Source: DASZTV01 sp035548125 (GTDB taxonomy: Bacteria; Actinomycetota; Actinomycetes; JAFAQI01). From it: a DNA stretch of 64,000 nt. The notes below the pieces were generated by a model. The model searched no databases. It saw only the letters and a program-made list of their open reading frames with translations, and had not been told where the DNA came from. Where the stretch lies: NCBI GenBank assembly GCA_035548125.1, contig DASZTV010000021.1, positions 6,712-70,711 of the forward strand. The letters run 5' to 3'. The translations under genes were made by a program, and so were the position numbers. This document shows, piece by piece, positions 16,895 to 25,309 of this stretch; positions within the stretch are counted from its first letter, which is position 1; each line of letters opens with the position of its first letter.

Positions 16895-18199
16895 TCATGA
16901 GCCGCGCGCGTCTTCGGTGATCGCGTGCGCGGCATCGGTGCCGAGTCGGATGCCTTCGCTCATGCCGCGGTCGGCCGGGTAGATCTGGGCTGTGGTCGCG
17001 ATGTAGAGGCCGCGCAGCGCCGGACGAAGATCGGGGATCCGCTTGCTGTAGCCGAGCGTGACCAGCGGCGCGGCGTACGGCGTCTTGAACGGATGCACCG
17101 CGACGACACTCGAGCGGTCGAACCGCGGGTACGCCGCCGACAGGTTGTCCAGCCACTGATCCGTCAGCGCCGCCGGGTCGGCGGTGGCGATCTCCTGCTC
17201 GGCGGAGGTGAAGTAGCGGCCGAGGTAGGTCACGTGACGGCCGCCGTAGTCCGACGGCGGCACCAGGTTGGTCTGCTCGATGATCGCGCCCATGCCGACG
17301 GCAGGGTCGCAGACGTTGGTCCAGTAGAAGTCGGTGAGTGGGCGGTCGGTCTCGATGACCGAACAGACGACACCCATTCCTTCGGCCGCCGCCCACTTCG
17401 GGTCGACGTGCTCCGCGGGGACGATCCGCGTGATGGCAGGCATCGCGCCGGTGTAGAGCACCGTGTCGGTGTCCACGTCTCCGCCGTCGCCGGTGACGCC
17501 CGTGACCTGGCCGTCGGACACGACGATCGCGGTGGCCCGGCTGCTGGTGCGGATCTCGACGCCGAGCTCCTCGAGCCGCTTGGCGAGCGCGTCGAAGAGC
17601 TGACGGAAGCCGCCGCGCAGATAGCCGAGCTTCTCGCCGGTGCCCTTGCGCGCGCCGCGCCGCTGCTCGAAGCGGCCCCACATCCACGCCGCAGGCACCT
17701 CGGGCGCGGCCGCGCCGAACTTCGCCCGCAGCAGCGGATCCCACAGCTCGCGTACCGCGGCCGGGCCGGTGGCGTTGGTCAGCCACTCGCGCGCCGGCAC
17801 CTCGTCGAGGCTCTCCCAGTCCTTCCAGCGCTGCAGTCGCAGTCCGCCGACACCCATTCGCAGCCGCTCCGGCAGCGTCATCGGGCCGAACCGGAGGATG
17901 TCGAGCGGGGTGGTGAACGGCCACAGCCGCCCGCCGGTGAGCACGCCCATGCTGCTGGGGAGCCACTGCAGCTTGGGGGTGAGCCCGAGCTCCTCGATCA
18001 GCGCCCGGATGTGCGACTCGTGCGGAAAGATGTGGTGGTAAAAGCACTCGAGCGGAGTGCCGCCGATCTCGAAGGACACGACGAGCCCGCCGAGACGTTC
18101 TCCCGCCTCGAAGACGACGACCTGCCGGCCGCTTTCCGCAAGGCGCAACGCGGCGGCGGCGCCGGCGATCCCCCCACCGACGATGACGACCGGCTTCAC
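16895..18199 (-). CDS. FAD-dependent oxidoreductase of the amine-oxidase/UGM-like superfamily
   Basis: 434 residues. The N-terminus VVIVGGGIAGAAAALRLAES, followed by VVVFEAGERLGGLV, is the GxGxxG dinucleotide fold of the FAD amine oxidase and phytoene-desaturase group. The C-terminus has GLYIATTAQIYPADRGMSEGIRLG, the second FAD contact. The body resembles protoporphyrinogen oxidase and UDP-galactopyranose mutase in layout, but no UGM-specific motif is clear. In actinobacterial glycan clusters such flavoproteins sit between a DPM1-like transferase and a methyltransferase, as here. The substrate is unknown; a polyprenyl-linked sugar is plausible. Confidence 0.8.
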   Translation of the reverse strand: MKPVVIVGGGIAGAAAALRLAESGRQVVVFEAGERLGGLVVSFEIGGTPLECFYHHIFPHESHIRALIEELGLTPKLQWLPSSMGVLTGGRLWPFTTPLDILRFGPMTLPERLRMGVGGLRLQRWKDWESLDEVPAREWLTNATGPAAVRELWDPLLRAKFGAAAPEVPAAWMWGRFEQRRGARKGTGEKLGYLRGGFRQLFDALAKRLEELGVEIRTSSRATAIVVSDGQVTGVTGDGGDVDTDTVLYTGAMPAITRIVPAEHVDPKWAAAEGMGVVCSVIETDRPLTDFYWTNVCDPAVGMGAIIEQTNLVPPSDYGGRHVTYLGRYFTSAEQEIATADPAALTDQWLDNLSAAYPRFDRSSVVAVHPFKTPYAAPLVTLGYSKRIPDLRPALRGLYIATTAQIYPADRGMSEGIRLGTDAAHAITEDARGS

Positions 18200-18206
18200 G
18201 GCCGCG

Positions 18207-18986
18207 TCACGCCTCGGTGCGGGGCGGGATGGAGTGGGCGTTACGTGAACCGGCCGGAAGGTGCCGCAGCTCCATGGTCGACAGCACGTTGTGCATCCGG
18301 CGAAGCTCGGTGAACGCGCGGATGATGACCTTGATGCTCGCGCCCTGCGGCTTGCCCGCGGTGCGGGGGAAGTGGTTGACCCCGACCTCCACCACGCGGT
18401 AGCCGGAACGCCCGAGCTTCACCATGAGCTCGGTGTTGACCATCGCCCCGACGCTGGTCAGCTCCAGGCCGTCGAACACCTCGCGGCGGAACAGCTTGAA
18501 CGCGCAGTCGATGTCGCGCACTGGCACGTAGAACAACGCCCGCACCAGGTAGTTCCAGGCGCGCGCGTTGAGTCGCCGGAAGAACGGGTCGCGCCGCTTG
18601 ATCCGGTAGCCCGCGACCACGTCGACGCTCTGGATCAGGTCGATGAAGACCGCGAGCTCGTCGAGGTCGAACTGGTTGTCGGAGTCGGTGAAGAAGACCA
18701 GGTCCATCTTCGCGGCGAAGAAGCCGCTGAGCAGCGCGCCGCCGTACCCCTTGTTGGTCTCGTGCTTGATGAGGCGGACCCGCGGATCCGCGGCGGCCAG
18801 CTTCTCCACGATGTTCGCGGTCGCGTCGGAGGAGCCGTCGTCGACCACGATCACCTCGTGGTCGTCGCAGTGGCGCGTCGCAACGTCGGTCGCCATCTGC
18901 ACGGCCTTCTCGATGTTGGCTTCCTCGTTGTACGCCGGAAGCACGATCGAGAGTCGTCGCTGCGGGGCGGTGTCCTGTGTCGACAT
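18207..18986 (-). CDS. GT2 polyprenyl-phosphate glycosyltransferase (DPM1-like)
   Basis: 259 residues. LSIVLPAYNEEANIEKAVQM, HEVIVVDDGSSDATANIVE, NKGYGGALLSGFFAAKMDLV, FFTDSDNQFDLDELAVFID and the FKLFRREVFDGLEL motif define the DPM1/polyprenyl-phosphate sugar synthase branch of GT2. It would make a polyprenyl-phosphate-linked sugar donor for membrane GT-C enzymes. A large GT-C-like protein is encoded divergently next door, a natural user of such a donor. It leads the minus-strand operon with the flavoprotein (7 bp gap) and the methyltransferase. Confidence 0.9.
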   Translation of the reverse strand: MSTQDTAPQRRLSIVLPAYNEEANIEKAVQMATDVATRHCDDHEVIVVDDGSSDATANIVEKLAAADPRVRLIKHETNKGYGGALLSGFFAAKMDLVFFTDSDNQFDLDELAVFIDLIQSVDVVAGYRIKRRDPFFRRLNARAWNYLVRALFYVPVRDIDCAFKLFRREVFDGLELTSVGAMVNTELMVKLGRSGYRVVEVGVNHFPRTAGKPQGASIKVIIRAFTELRRMHNVLSTMELRHLPAGSRNAHSIPPRTEA

Positions 18987-19021
18987 GTCCGCGTGAATGG
19001 TATGACGCTTGCGATACTGCC

Positions 19022-21082
19022 GTGGTGACGCTGCTCGGCTATCTCGCGGGCAGCGGGTCGGTCATCGTCGTACTGGTCAGCGTCGTCTGGATCGGCGCGG
19101 CCGGTCGCCGGTTGCTGGTCCCGCACTGGACCGGCGCGATGGGAGTGCTCGGCGCGTGGGTGGTCGCCAACACGTTCCTGGTGGCGCTCGGCGAGCTGCT
19201 CGGCTCGATCGGGTTGTTCAGCCGGGTGCCCATCGTGCTCGGGTCGGTTGCGACCGCCGGCGCGCTTCTCGCCGTTCGCGGGGCCCGCTCGCGGCAGCAG
19301 TCTGAGCGGGCGGAGCGCACCCGAGGCCGACCGTCGTGCGTGGTCGTGCTTGCCGCGTTGAGCGCGGGGCTGGTGATCGCGCAGGGCGGAGTTGCGGTCT
19401 ACGGCGCGATGCACTCCGGCGTGACGTTCATCGACGCGATCGAGTACCACCTGACCACGGCGGCGCAGTTCGCGACGACGCATCACACGACCGCAATCGT
19501 CCAGCTGTCTCCCGGGTCGCCCGTGCCGTACTACCCGTTCAACGACGAGCTGCTGCACGGCATGACCATCGCGCTGTTCGGTCGTGACTCGCTGACGTTG
19601 CTGCTCGGCGTCGTCGACACGGTCGCGATGCTGCTCGCCGCGTGGTGCGTCGGTTCGGCGGATGGCCGCGGGCCGCTCGCGCTGATCGCGGTGTGCCCGA
19701 TCGTCGCGGTGCTCGGGCCGGTCGAGGCAAGCACCATGAACGACTGGGCCGCGACCTGGCCGCTGATCGCGGCGGTGGCCGTGGCGATCCGGCTCCGGAC
19801 GGACGGCGAGGTGTCGCAGCGCGGCGCCTTCGTCGTGGCCGGCGCCGCCGTGGGTCTCGCGGCTGGGGCGAAGCTCAGCTCGCTGGCACCCGCGTTGCTG
19901 CTGCTGGCGGCGTTGCCGCTGTGCGCGCAGCAGGGAACGCGCCGCGCCGCGCTGCTGTTCGGGAGCGCCGGCGCGCTGATCGCCGGCGGCTACTGGTACG
20001 TGCGCGACTTCGTGCTGATCGGCTCGCCGCTGCCGAGCCAGCACGTACCGGGGCTCCCGCAGGTGCCGATCGCCGGCGTACAGGAGTACGGCTACACCGT
20101 CGCGCACTACCTCACCAACGGCAGCGTGATCCGCCACTTCTACATCCCGGGTCTTCGGGTCGGGCTCAACCGGGCGTGGCCGCTGCTGCTGGCGGTGATG
20201 GTGGTGGGGGTGGTGGCGGCCGTCGCTCGTCCCACTCGCAAGGCCGAACGGGTGATCGCGGCCGCCACGGTCATTGCCGCGGCGGCCTACCTGGTCACGC
20301 CGACGGGAGCGTTCGGCCCGCGCGACCAGCCGTACCTGTTCACCGCGAACCTTCGCTACGCGATGCCGGCGATGGCGCTTGCGCTGATGCTCGCGGCCAT
20401 CTCCTCGGTGTCGCGCCGCTGGCCGACCTGCTTCGCGACCGTGGCGTTCGCGCTCTACGTGGTGCGGCTGGCCGGCTATCAGACCTGGCTCGAGCCCACG
20501 CGTTACGTCGTGACCGCGGTGCTGCTCGCCTGCCTCGCCGTGCTGGTCGTCCTGCTCGCGCCGAGGGCGCTTCGCGGACGCGAGCCGACGCTTCGGCACG
20601 CCGGCGTCGTCGTGGCGGCGTGCGTCGTGCTTGGCGTGGTCGTCGGCTACCCGCTGAACCGCTTCTACCTGCACCACCGCTACGCCCCGGGGATCGGTGA
20701 CAAGCGCGAGCTCTACGCCTCCCTGAACGGCCAGACCGGGAAGAAGATCGGAGTCGTCGGGCTGCCGGGGATCTATCCGTTCCAGGGTCCGACGTACGCC
20801 AACCGGGTGTCCTACGTGGGCCGCGAGCGCTCCGACCACGCGTTCCTGGAGTACGCCACGTGCACCGCCTGGCGGCGAGCGGTCGCTGCCGGCCGCTACG
20901 ACTTCATCGTCGCCGAGACCAGCCCGGGTGAGGTGGTCCCGCCCGCGCGTGGCTGGACCGCGAGCGACCCGGCGGCCCGCACCGTGCTGGCCAACCCCGA
21001 GGGCGCGGTCTTTGCCATCGACAGTGGTTTCGGGGACGCGCCTTGCCCGGCAAGTGTCGGGAAAATCACTCGCTCGCCGTAG
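19022..21082 (+). CDS. Large polytopic membrane protein, probable GT-C glycosyltransferase
   Basis: About 686 residues with at least twelve hydrophobic helices through residue about 560, then an extracytoplasmic tail of about 120 residues. After the third or fourth helix lies FIDAIEYHLTTAAQFATTHH and later SPGSPVPYYPFNDELLHGM, the acidic first-loop and proline pattern of GT-C transferases that use polyprenyl-phosphate sugars. GTG at 19022 (or 19025) is chosen since the frame upstream overlaps the start of the divergent gene. Its pairing with the DPM1-like transferase supports a GT-C role. No exact family can be named. Confidence 0.7.
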   Translation: MVTLLGYLAGSGSVIVVLVSVVWIGAAGRRLLVPHWTGAMGVLGAWVVANTFLVALGELLGSIGLFSRVPIVLGSVATAGALLAVRGARSRQQSERAERTRGRPSCVVVLAALSAGLVIAQGGVAVYGAMHSGVTFIDAIEYHLTTAAQFATTHHTTAIVQLSPGSPVPYYPFNDELLHGMTIALFGRDSLTLLLGVVDTVAMLLAAWCVGSADGRGPLALIAVCPIVAVLGPVEASTMNDWAATWPLIAAVAVAIRLRTDGEVSQRGAFVVAGAAVGLAAGAKLSSLAPALLLLAALPLCAQQGTRRAALLFGSAGALIAGGYWYVRDFVLIGSPLPSQHVPGLPQVPIAGVQEYGYTVAHYLTNGSVIRHFYIPGLRVGLNRAWPLLLAVMVVGVVAAVARPTRKAERVIAAATVIAAAAYLVTPTGAFGPRDQPYLFTANLRYAMPAMALALMLAAISSVSRRWPTCFATVAFALYVVRLAGYQTWLEPTRYVVTAVLLACLAVLVVLLAPRALRGREPTLRHAGVVVAACVVLGVVVGYPLNRFYLHHRYAPGIGDKRELYASLNGQTGKKIGVVGLPGIYPFQGPTYANRVSYVGRERSDHAFLEYATCTAWRRAVAAGRYDFIVAETSPGEVVPPARGWTASDPAARTVLANPEGAVFAIDSGFGDAPCPASVGKITRSP

Positions 21083-21105
21083 CCTGTTCCCCCGTCTGGG
21101 CGGTC

Positions 21106-21291
21106 ATGATCCTTCGCGAAGTGACCGACAAAGAGAACGTGGACGAGACAGCGGAAGGGCGGCACAACGTCGCCATGCGACTGCTCGACGCCGGCGTGCC
21201 GTTGACGCTGCTGTTCGATCTGCTCTCTCCGGACGGTCCGGACAGCCTGTCGATCCTCGAGGCGGAGCGCGCCGACCCGCTCCACGTCTGA
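21106..21291 (+). CDS. Small conserved-looking acidic protein, function unknown
   Basis: 61 residues from the ATG at 21106 (MILREVTDKENVDETAEG). The sequence is acidic, without signal peptide or membrane helix, and continues HNVAMRLLDAGVPLTLLFDL and LSPDGPDSLSILEAERADP. Codon usage fits the neighbours, with GC-rich third positions. It lies alone between the GT-C-like gene and ygfZ, both in the same direction. I think it is a real small gene, as similar 50–65-residue proteins occur in actinobacteria, but no function is known to me. Confidence 0.55.
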   Translation: MILREVTDKENVDETAEGRHNVAMRLLDAGVPLTLLFDLLSPDGPDSLSILEAERADPLHV

Positions 21292-21360
21292 GAGCGCTTC
21301 CGCACCCTCAGGCATCGCCGTACCCGGCTGCGCGGCTCGAACTGTCCGTACGCTGGAAGC

Positions 21361-22272
21361 GTGAACAGTCCGCTTCTGCAGCGTGCCGGTGCGGTCGCCG
21401 GAAGCGGAGTCGACGCCGAGGTCGCCGAGCACTACGGCGACCCGTTCCGGGAGCAGCGGGCACTGTTCGAGGTCGGGGGGCTGGTCGACCGCTCCCATCG
21501 CGGCGTCGTGCGGGTGTCCGGATCGGATCGGCTGTCCTGGCTGCACTCACTGACGTCGCAGCACCTCGAGACGCTGCCGGCCGGTGAGGTTCGCGAGGCG
21601 CTGATCCTCTCGCCCCACGGTCACGTCGAACACGACCTCACGCTCTGGGATGACGGTGAGGCGACCTGGCTCACCGCCGAGCCCGGCACGGCCGCCGCAC
21701 TCGTGGACTATCTCGTCTCGATGCGTTTCATGCTCCGCGTGGAGGTCGAGGACCTGAGCTCGTCCTTCGCCGTTCTCACCCGGGTGGCGCACGACCTGGC
21801 CACGGACAGGCTGGTGCCGCGCGGCGGCCTCGTGGCGGAGGTGGAGGCGTCGCCGCTGCCGCTGGTCGGCCATGGCGCGTGGGAGGCGCGGCGGGTCGCG
21901 CATCACGTGCCGAGGCTCAACTTCGAGACCGACCACCGGACCATTCCTCACGAGGTGGGCTGGATCGGCGTCGCCGTACATCTGGACAAGGGCTGCTACC
22001 GGGGCCAGGAGACGGTCGCGCGGGTGCACAACCTGGGTCGTCCGCCGCGGCGGTTGATCTTCGGTCACCTGGACGGCTCGGCGGACCAGCTGCCGCCCGC
22101 GCACACCCCCGTCGAGCTCGACGGCAAGTCCGTCGGCTTTCTCGGTACGGCACGGCATCACGCGGAGCTCGGGCCGGTGGCCCTCGCGGTGATCAAGCGG
22201 GCGGTGCCGGACGACGTCGAGCTGACCGTGGCGGGCATGGCGATGAAGGCGGAGCGGGTCGTCGACGCCTGA
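21361..22272 (+). CDS. ygfZ: Folate-binding protein YgfZ (GcvT-like, Fe–S cluster related)
   Basis: 303 residues from a GTG. The GcvT-type fold is shown by DRLSWLHSLTSQHLETLPAG near residue 55 and by the family signature KGCYRGQETVARVHNLG near residue 215, where the Cys is essential in known YgfZ proteins. These proteins bind folate and help assemble or repair Fe–S clusters, for example in tRNA-modifying enzymes. It ends 7 bp before the convergent DUF4388 gene. Confidence 0.93.
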   Translation: MNSPLLQRAGAVAGSGVDAEVAEHYGDPFREQRALFEVGGLVDRSHRGVVRVSGSDRLSWLHSLTSQHLETLPAGEVREALILSPHGHVEHDLTLWDDGEATWLTAEPGTAAALVDYLVSMRFMLRVEVEDLSSSFAVLTRVAHDLATDRLVPRGGLVAEVEASPLPLVGHGAWEARRVAHHVPRLNFETDHRTIPHEVGWIGVAVHLDKGCYRGQETVARVHNLGRPPRRLIFGHLDGSADQLPPAHTPVELDGKSVGFLGTARHHAELGPVALAVIKRAVPDDVELTVAGMAMKAERVVDA

Positions 22273-22279
22273 GGCGTCC

Positions 22280-24496
22280 TTACAGGCCGAACAGGCCGAT
22301 CTTCTTCTTCGCCTTCTTGTCGACCTGTTGCGGGCGCGGGCGTTGCGGAATCGCTGCCGCTGCCCCGGCGGCCGGGTCGTCTTCGACGCCGAGTGATGAC
22401 AGCTCGCGCAGCAGGGCCGCGGTGTCGGCGCCTTCGCTGCTCGCGGCCGCGGGTGCCGGCGCGACGGGCTCCGGCTCGTAGACCGGCTCCGGGGCCGGTG
22501 CGGGCTCGGGGTCGGGAACCACCGAGATCACCGGCGGGTCGGCGTGGTGCAGTTCGGCGAGCGTCGCAGTCGCGGCGCGGGCCTGCTCCTCGCGCTCGGC
22601 CTCGGCGGCGGCGAGCCGGTGGGCTTCTGCGGCGGCGGCTTGCGCTGCCGCAAGCTGCGCGGCCGCCTGCTCCGCGGCGGCGCGCTCTGCCGCGGCCTGC
22701 TCGGCAGCGAGCTGGACGGCTGCTGCCTGCGCGGCCGCTTGCTCTGCGGCTGCCTGTTCCGCGGCTGCTTGTTCTGCCGCTGCCTGTTCCGCGGCGAGCT
22801 GGGCGGCCGCTTGTTCCGCGGCTGCCTGTTCCGCGGCTGCCTGTTCCGCGGCGAGCTGGGCGGCTGCTTGTTCCGCGGCTGCTTGTTCCGCGGCGAGCTG
22901 GGCGGCGGCGGCTTGTTCGGCGGCGGCCTGTGCTGCGGCTGCCTGCTCTGCGGCGGCCTGTGCTGCGGCGGCTTCGGCTGCCGCGCGCTCCGCGGCTGCC
23001 TGCTCAGCGGCGAGTTGAGCGGCGGCGGCTTGTTCGGCGGCGGCTTGCTCTGCGGCTGCCTGCTCTGCGGCGGCAGCGGCCGCGGCTTGCTGGGCGGCAG
23101 TCTGTTCGGCAGCGTGCCGGGCAGCTTGCTCGGCGGCGGCGCGGGCGAACTGTTCGGCCGCCTCGCGCGCTGTGATCTCCGCAGCGTGGCGGGCGTCTTC
23201 CTCGGCCTGGTTCGTGGAGATCCGCGCCCGCTCGGTTTCGAGGTCGACAAGCCGAAGCGGGGAGTCCGACACCAGCTCCGTGCCGTTGATGTCGTGATCC
23301 GGCCGGAGCGAGTCTGCGGCGGCCGCCGCCTCCGCGAGCTCTGCGGCGGCGGCGACTCGAAGTCGCTTGCGGCGCTCCGCCTCGGTCTCGTCCGCACTGT
23401 CCGGCGCCGGCCTCGGACGCACCGGCCGCTTGCGGACCTCGAGCAGCGGGTTGATGTCGTCTTCCAGCTCCGGCGCGGGTCCGAGCGCGTCGGCGAGCGC
23501 GCCGGAGACCCGGCCCATCGACGCCGCGAACGACTCGCCGCCCTTGCGCCTGATCGGGACAGTGAGGTTCGCCGGTGCGCCCTGCTGAGCGGCCATGACG
23601 TCGAGCTGCAGCGGGTTGGGTGCCGGTGTCGGGCGTACGCCGTTGGTGACCTCGGAAGCGAGGCGGGTCAGTCGGCTGAGGGCGTCGTCCGCCGTGCTCG
23701 GGGGCGCGGGAGGGCGGTTCGTGGCACCTGACAGCGCGCTGGCGAGGGAGGCGCCGGCGCCGTAGACGTCCTCGTCGCCGTACTCGATGTCGTCGGCGAT
23801 GTCGACGAGGCCGGCGTCGACCAGCGTGACGAGCACCTGTCCCGCCTCGAACAAGGTGTAGCCGCAGTCACGGGCGAGCTCGGCGACGCTGCGTACGCCG
23901 TCGATCTTGCACAGCATCGACCAGGCGTCGCTGTCGAGGGTGGTTTCGGGTGCCCCGTCACCGCGCGCCGACAGCGTCGGGATGGCGTGGGGGCTGTCGA
24001 CGACGTCGGCGATCGCCTCCCACTCGTAACCGCGCTCCCGCAGCGACTCGAGCAGGTCGACGACGGTGACCGGCGGGCCGCCCGCCTCCCGGGTCTTGGC
24101 GTTCTTGCGGAACTTCCAGCGGCCCTCGGTCCAGCGCATGAGGTCCCACAGCGCCTCGTGCATCTGCTCGGTGACGAACGCCTGGACCACGGCTTCGTCG
24201 ACGTAGCCGAGGTGGACGAGGAGCTCGCCGAGGTTCCACGCGGCGAGATCGTTGCGCTGCGCGTCGAGCGCCTCGGACAGCGCCTCCGGGGCGAGCTCGC
24301 CGGAGGACACCAGCTTGGCGCCGAGATCGGACTGCTGGTTAGTGGTGATCAGGCCGCACACCAGGCCCGAGCGCATGAGGATCTGCGCCTCGTCGCCGTC
24401 AGGGTGGTTGAGGACGAGGCTGCCGGTCGCGCCGGTGTCGGCAAGATCGCGGAGGACGGTGGCAAGCGATGTGGCGGTCAGGTCGCCCTTGAGCAT
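22280..24496 (-). CDS. PATAN/DUF4388 protein with long Ala/Gln/Glu-rich coiled coil
   Basis: 738 residues. Residues 1–150 match the DUF4388 (PATAN) domain: MLKGDLTATSLATVLRDLAD, then GSLVLNHPDGDEAQILMRSG, the type found at the start of PatA-like regulators. A winged-helix-like segment follows (about 190–235, IDGVRSVAELARDCGYTLFE). Residues about 435–635 are almost pure repeats of EQAAAEQAAA and AQLAAEQAA, predicted as one long helix, then a Pro/Glu linker and the basic tail KKAKKKIGLFGL. PATAN domains are linked to polarity, gliding and signalling regulation. It is divergent from rsiG with 137 bp between. Confidence 0.8.
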   Translation of the reverse strand: MLKGDLTATSLATVLRDLADTGATGSLVLNHPDGDEAQILMRSGLVCGLITTNQQSDLGAKLVSSGELAPEALSEALDAQRNDLAAWNLGELLVHLGYVDEAVVQAFVTEQMHEALWDLMRWTEGRWKFRKNAKTREAGGPPVTVVDLLESLRERGYEWEAIADVVDSPHAIPTLSARGDGAPETTLDSDAWSMLCKIDGVRSVAELARDCGYTLFEAGQVLVTLVDAGLVDIADDIEYGDEDVYGAGASLASALSGATNRPPAPPSTADDALSRLTRLASEVTNGVRPTPAPNPLQLDVMAAQQGAPANLTVPIRRKGGESFAASMGRVSGALADALGPAPELEDDINPLLEVRKRPVRPRPAPDSADETEAERRKRLRVAAAAELAEAAAAADSLRPDHDINGTELVSDSPLRLVDLETERARISTNQAEEDARHAAEITAREAAEQFARAAAEQAARHAAEQTAAQQAAAAAAAEQAAAEQAAAEQAAAAQLAAEQAAAERAAAEAAAAQAAAEQAAAAQAAAEQAAAAQLAAEQAAAEQAAAQLAAEQAAAEQAAAEQAAAQLAAEQAAAEQAAAEQAAAEQAAAQAAAVQLAAEQAAAERAAAEQAAAQLAAAQAAAAEAHRLAAAEAEREEQARAATATLAELHHADPPVISVVPDPEPAPAPEPVYEPEPVAPAPAAASSEGADTAALLRELSSLGVEDDPAAGAAAAIPQRPRPQQVDKKAKKKIGLFGL

Positions 24497-24633
24497 CGAC
24501 GACCTCCTTCACCACGTTCCGCCGCAAGCCCCGATCTCCCCATACCCTTCGGCAGGTCAGCGTCGCTTGTTAAGCCATACGGCGCAATCTCACTCCGATC
24601 GCCCCGTTCGCCCAACGGGCGAACCGTGACACC

Positions 24634-25182
24634 ATGACCTTACGTATGACATACCCGGGCGGAAATCGCCGGATCGACCGCATCCTGGCGCCCGAATACC
24701 TTTTGGGACTCACGCAGCGGCCGATCGAAGCCGTGCGCGAGATGCGCAGCGAGGCCGAGCAGGAAGAGACCGACCTGTCCTACCTGCGCCGGCTGCTGCA
24801 GGGCCGGATCGACATCCTGGACGCCGAGCTCGGCCGGCGTCGCCGGGGTGAACCGCCCGGCTCGCTCGTGGATGCCCTCCCGGGCATCCTCGCGGACGAA
24901 CGGAGCGAGCCGCGCGGGCGCGGACGCCACGTCGCGATCGAGCCGTCCCGGCTCGACACCCATCGCAGGTGGGTGGAGTCGCTGGTCTCCGACACCGAGA
25001 TCTCCGACCCGACCCGCCACGACGACGACACCCTGGAGCGGCTGCGCGACGTGCTGCTCGCCGAGGAACGGGAGGTGTCCCGCAAGCGCCGCGCCGTACA
25101 GGCCGTCATGGACGCCTGTACCGAAGAGCTCACCAACCGCTACAAGAACGGCACCGCCGACCCCGGCGACCTCCTCCCCTGA
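24634..25182 (+). CDS. rsiG: RsiG-like anti-sigma factor with two c-di-GMP-binding motifs
   Basis: 182 residues. Streptomyces RsiG holds the sporulation sigma factor WhiG inactive when it binds a c-di-GMP dimer through two E(X)3S(X)2R(X)3Q(X)3D motifs on an antiparallel helical hairpin. Both motifs are exact here: E45-S49-R52-Q56-D60 and E145-S149-R152-Q156-D160. The helices bearing them are EETDLSYLRRLLQGRIDILD and EREVSRKRRAVQAVMDACTE, joined by a polar linker. No whiG is in the window. A Spo0H-like sigma factor lies 20 kb away, but RsiG's partner is unproven here. The stop is 10 bp before a long palindrome that could end transcription. Confidence 0.88.
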   Translation: MTLRMTYPGGNRRIDRILAPEYLLGLTQRPIEAVREMRSEAEQEETDLSYLRRLLQGRIDILDAELGRRRRGEPPGSLVDALPGILADERSEPRGRGRHVAIEPSRLDTHRRWVESLVSDTEISDPTRHDDDTLERLRDVLLAEEREVSRKRRAVQAVMDACTEELTNRYKNGTADPGDLLP

Positions 25183-25192
25183 CCCCCAAAAA

Positions 25193-25256
25193 ACGCGATC
25201 TTGCACTTTTCAACGTCTAAGAGGCCTCGGAGGCGTTGAAAAGTGCAAGATCGCGT
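25193..25256. repeat. Cassette A upstream palindrome
   Basis: A perfect inverted repeat with 23-bp arms (25193–25215 and 25234–25256) and an 18-base loop. The left arm begins ACGCGATCTTGCACTTTT. The same arms recur at 26203–26266 around a different 18-base loop. It sits 10 bp after the rsiG stop and 53 bp before the endonuclease gene, so it may also act as a terminator, though no T-run follows. Confidence 0.95.
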
Positions 25257-25309
25257 TGCTGTGGACGGCGCGAGGCGCGGGGGCGCGTGCGTGGCGCAGG
25301 CTCTCGCGG

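Noticed and set aside
6271..18986. A complete dTDP-rhamnose operon
   Set aside because: Only rmlA and rmlC were found; I could not find RmlB or RmlD sequence in the window.
18851..20839. 662-codon minus-strand frame opposite the GT-C-like gene
   Set aside because: Shadow of the hydrophobic coding strand; composition is His/Arg/Asp-rich with no motif.
22590..23190. CRISPR-like or microsatellite array
   Set aside because: The repeats are short, coding, and without unique spacers; they encode a helix in the PATAN protein.
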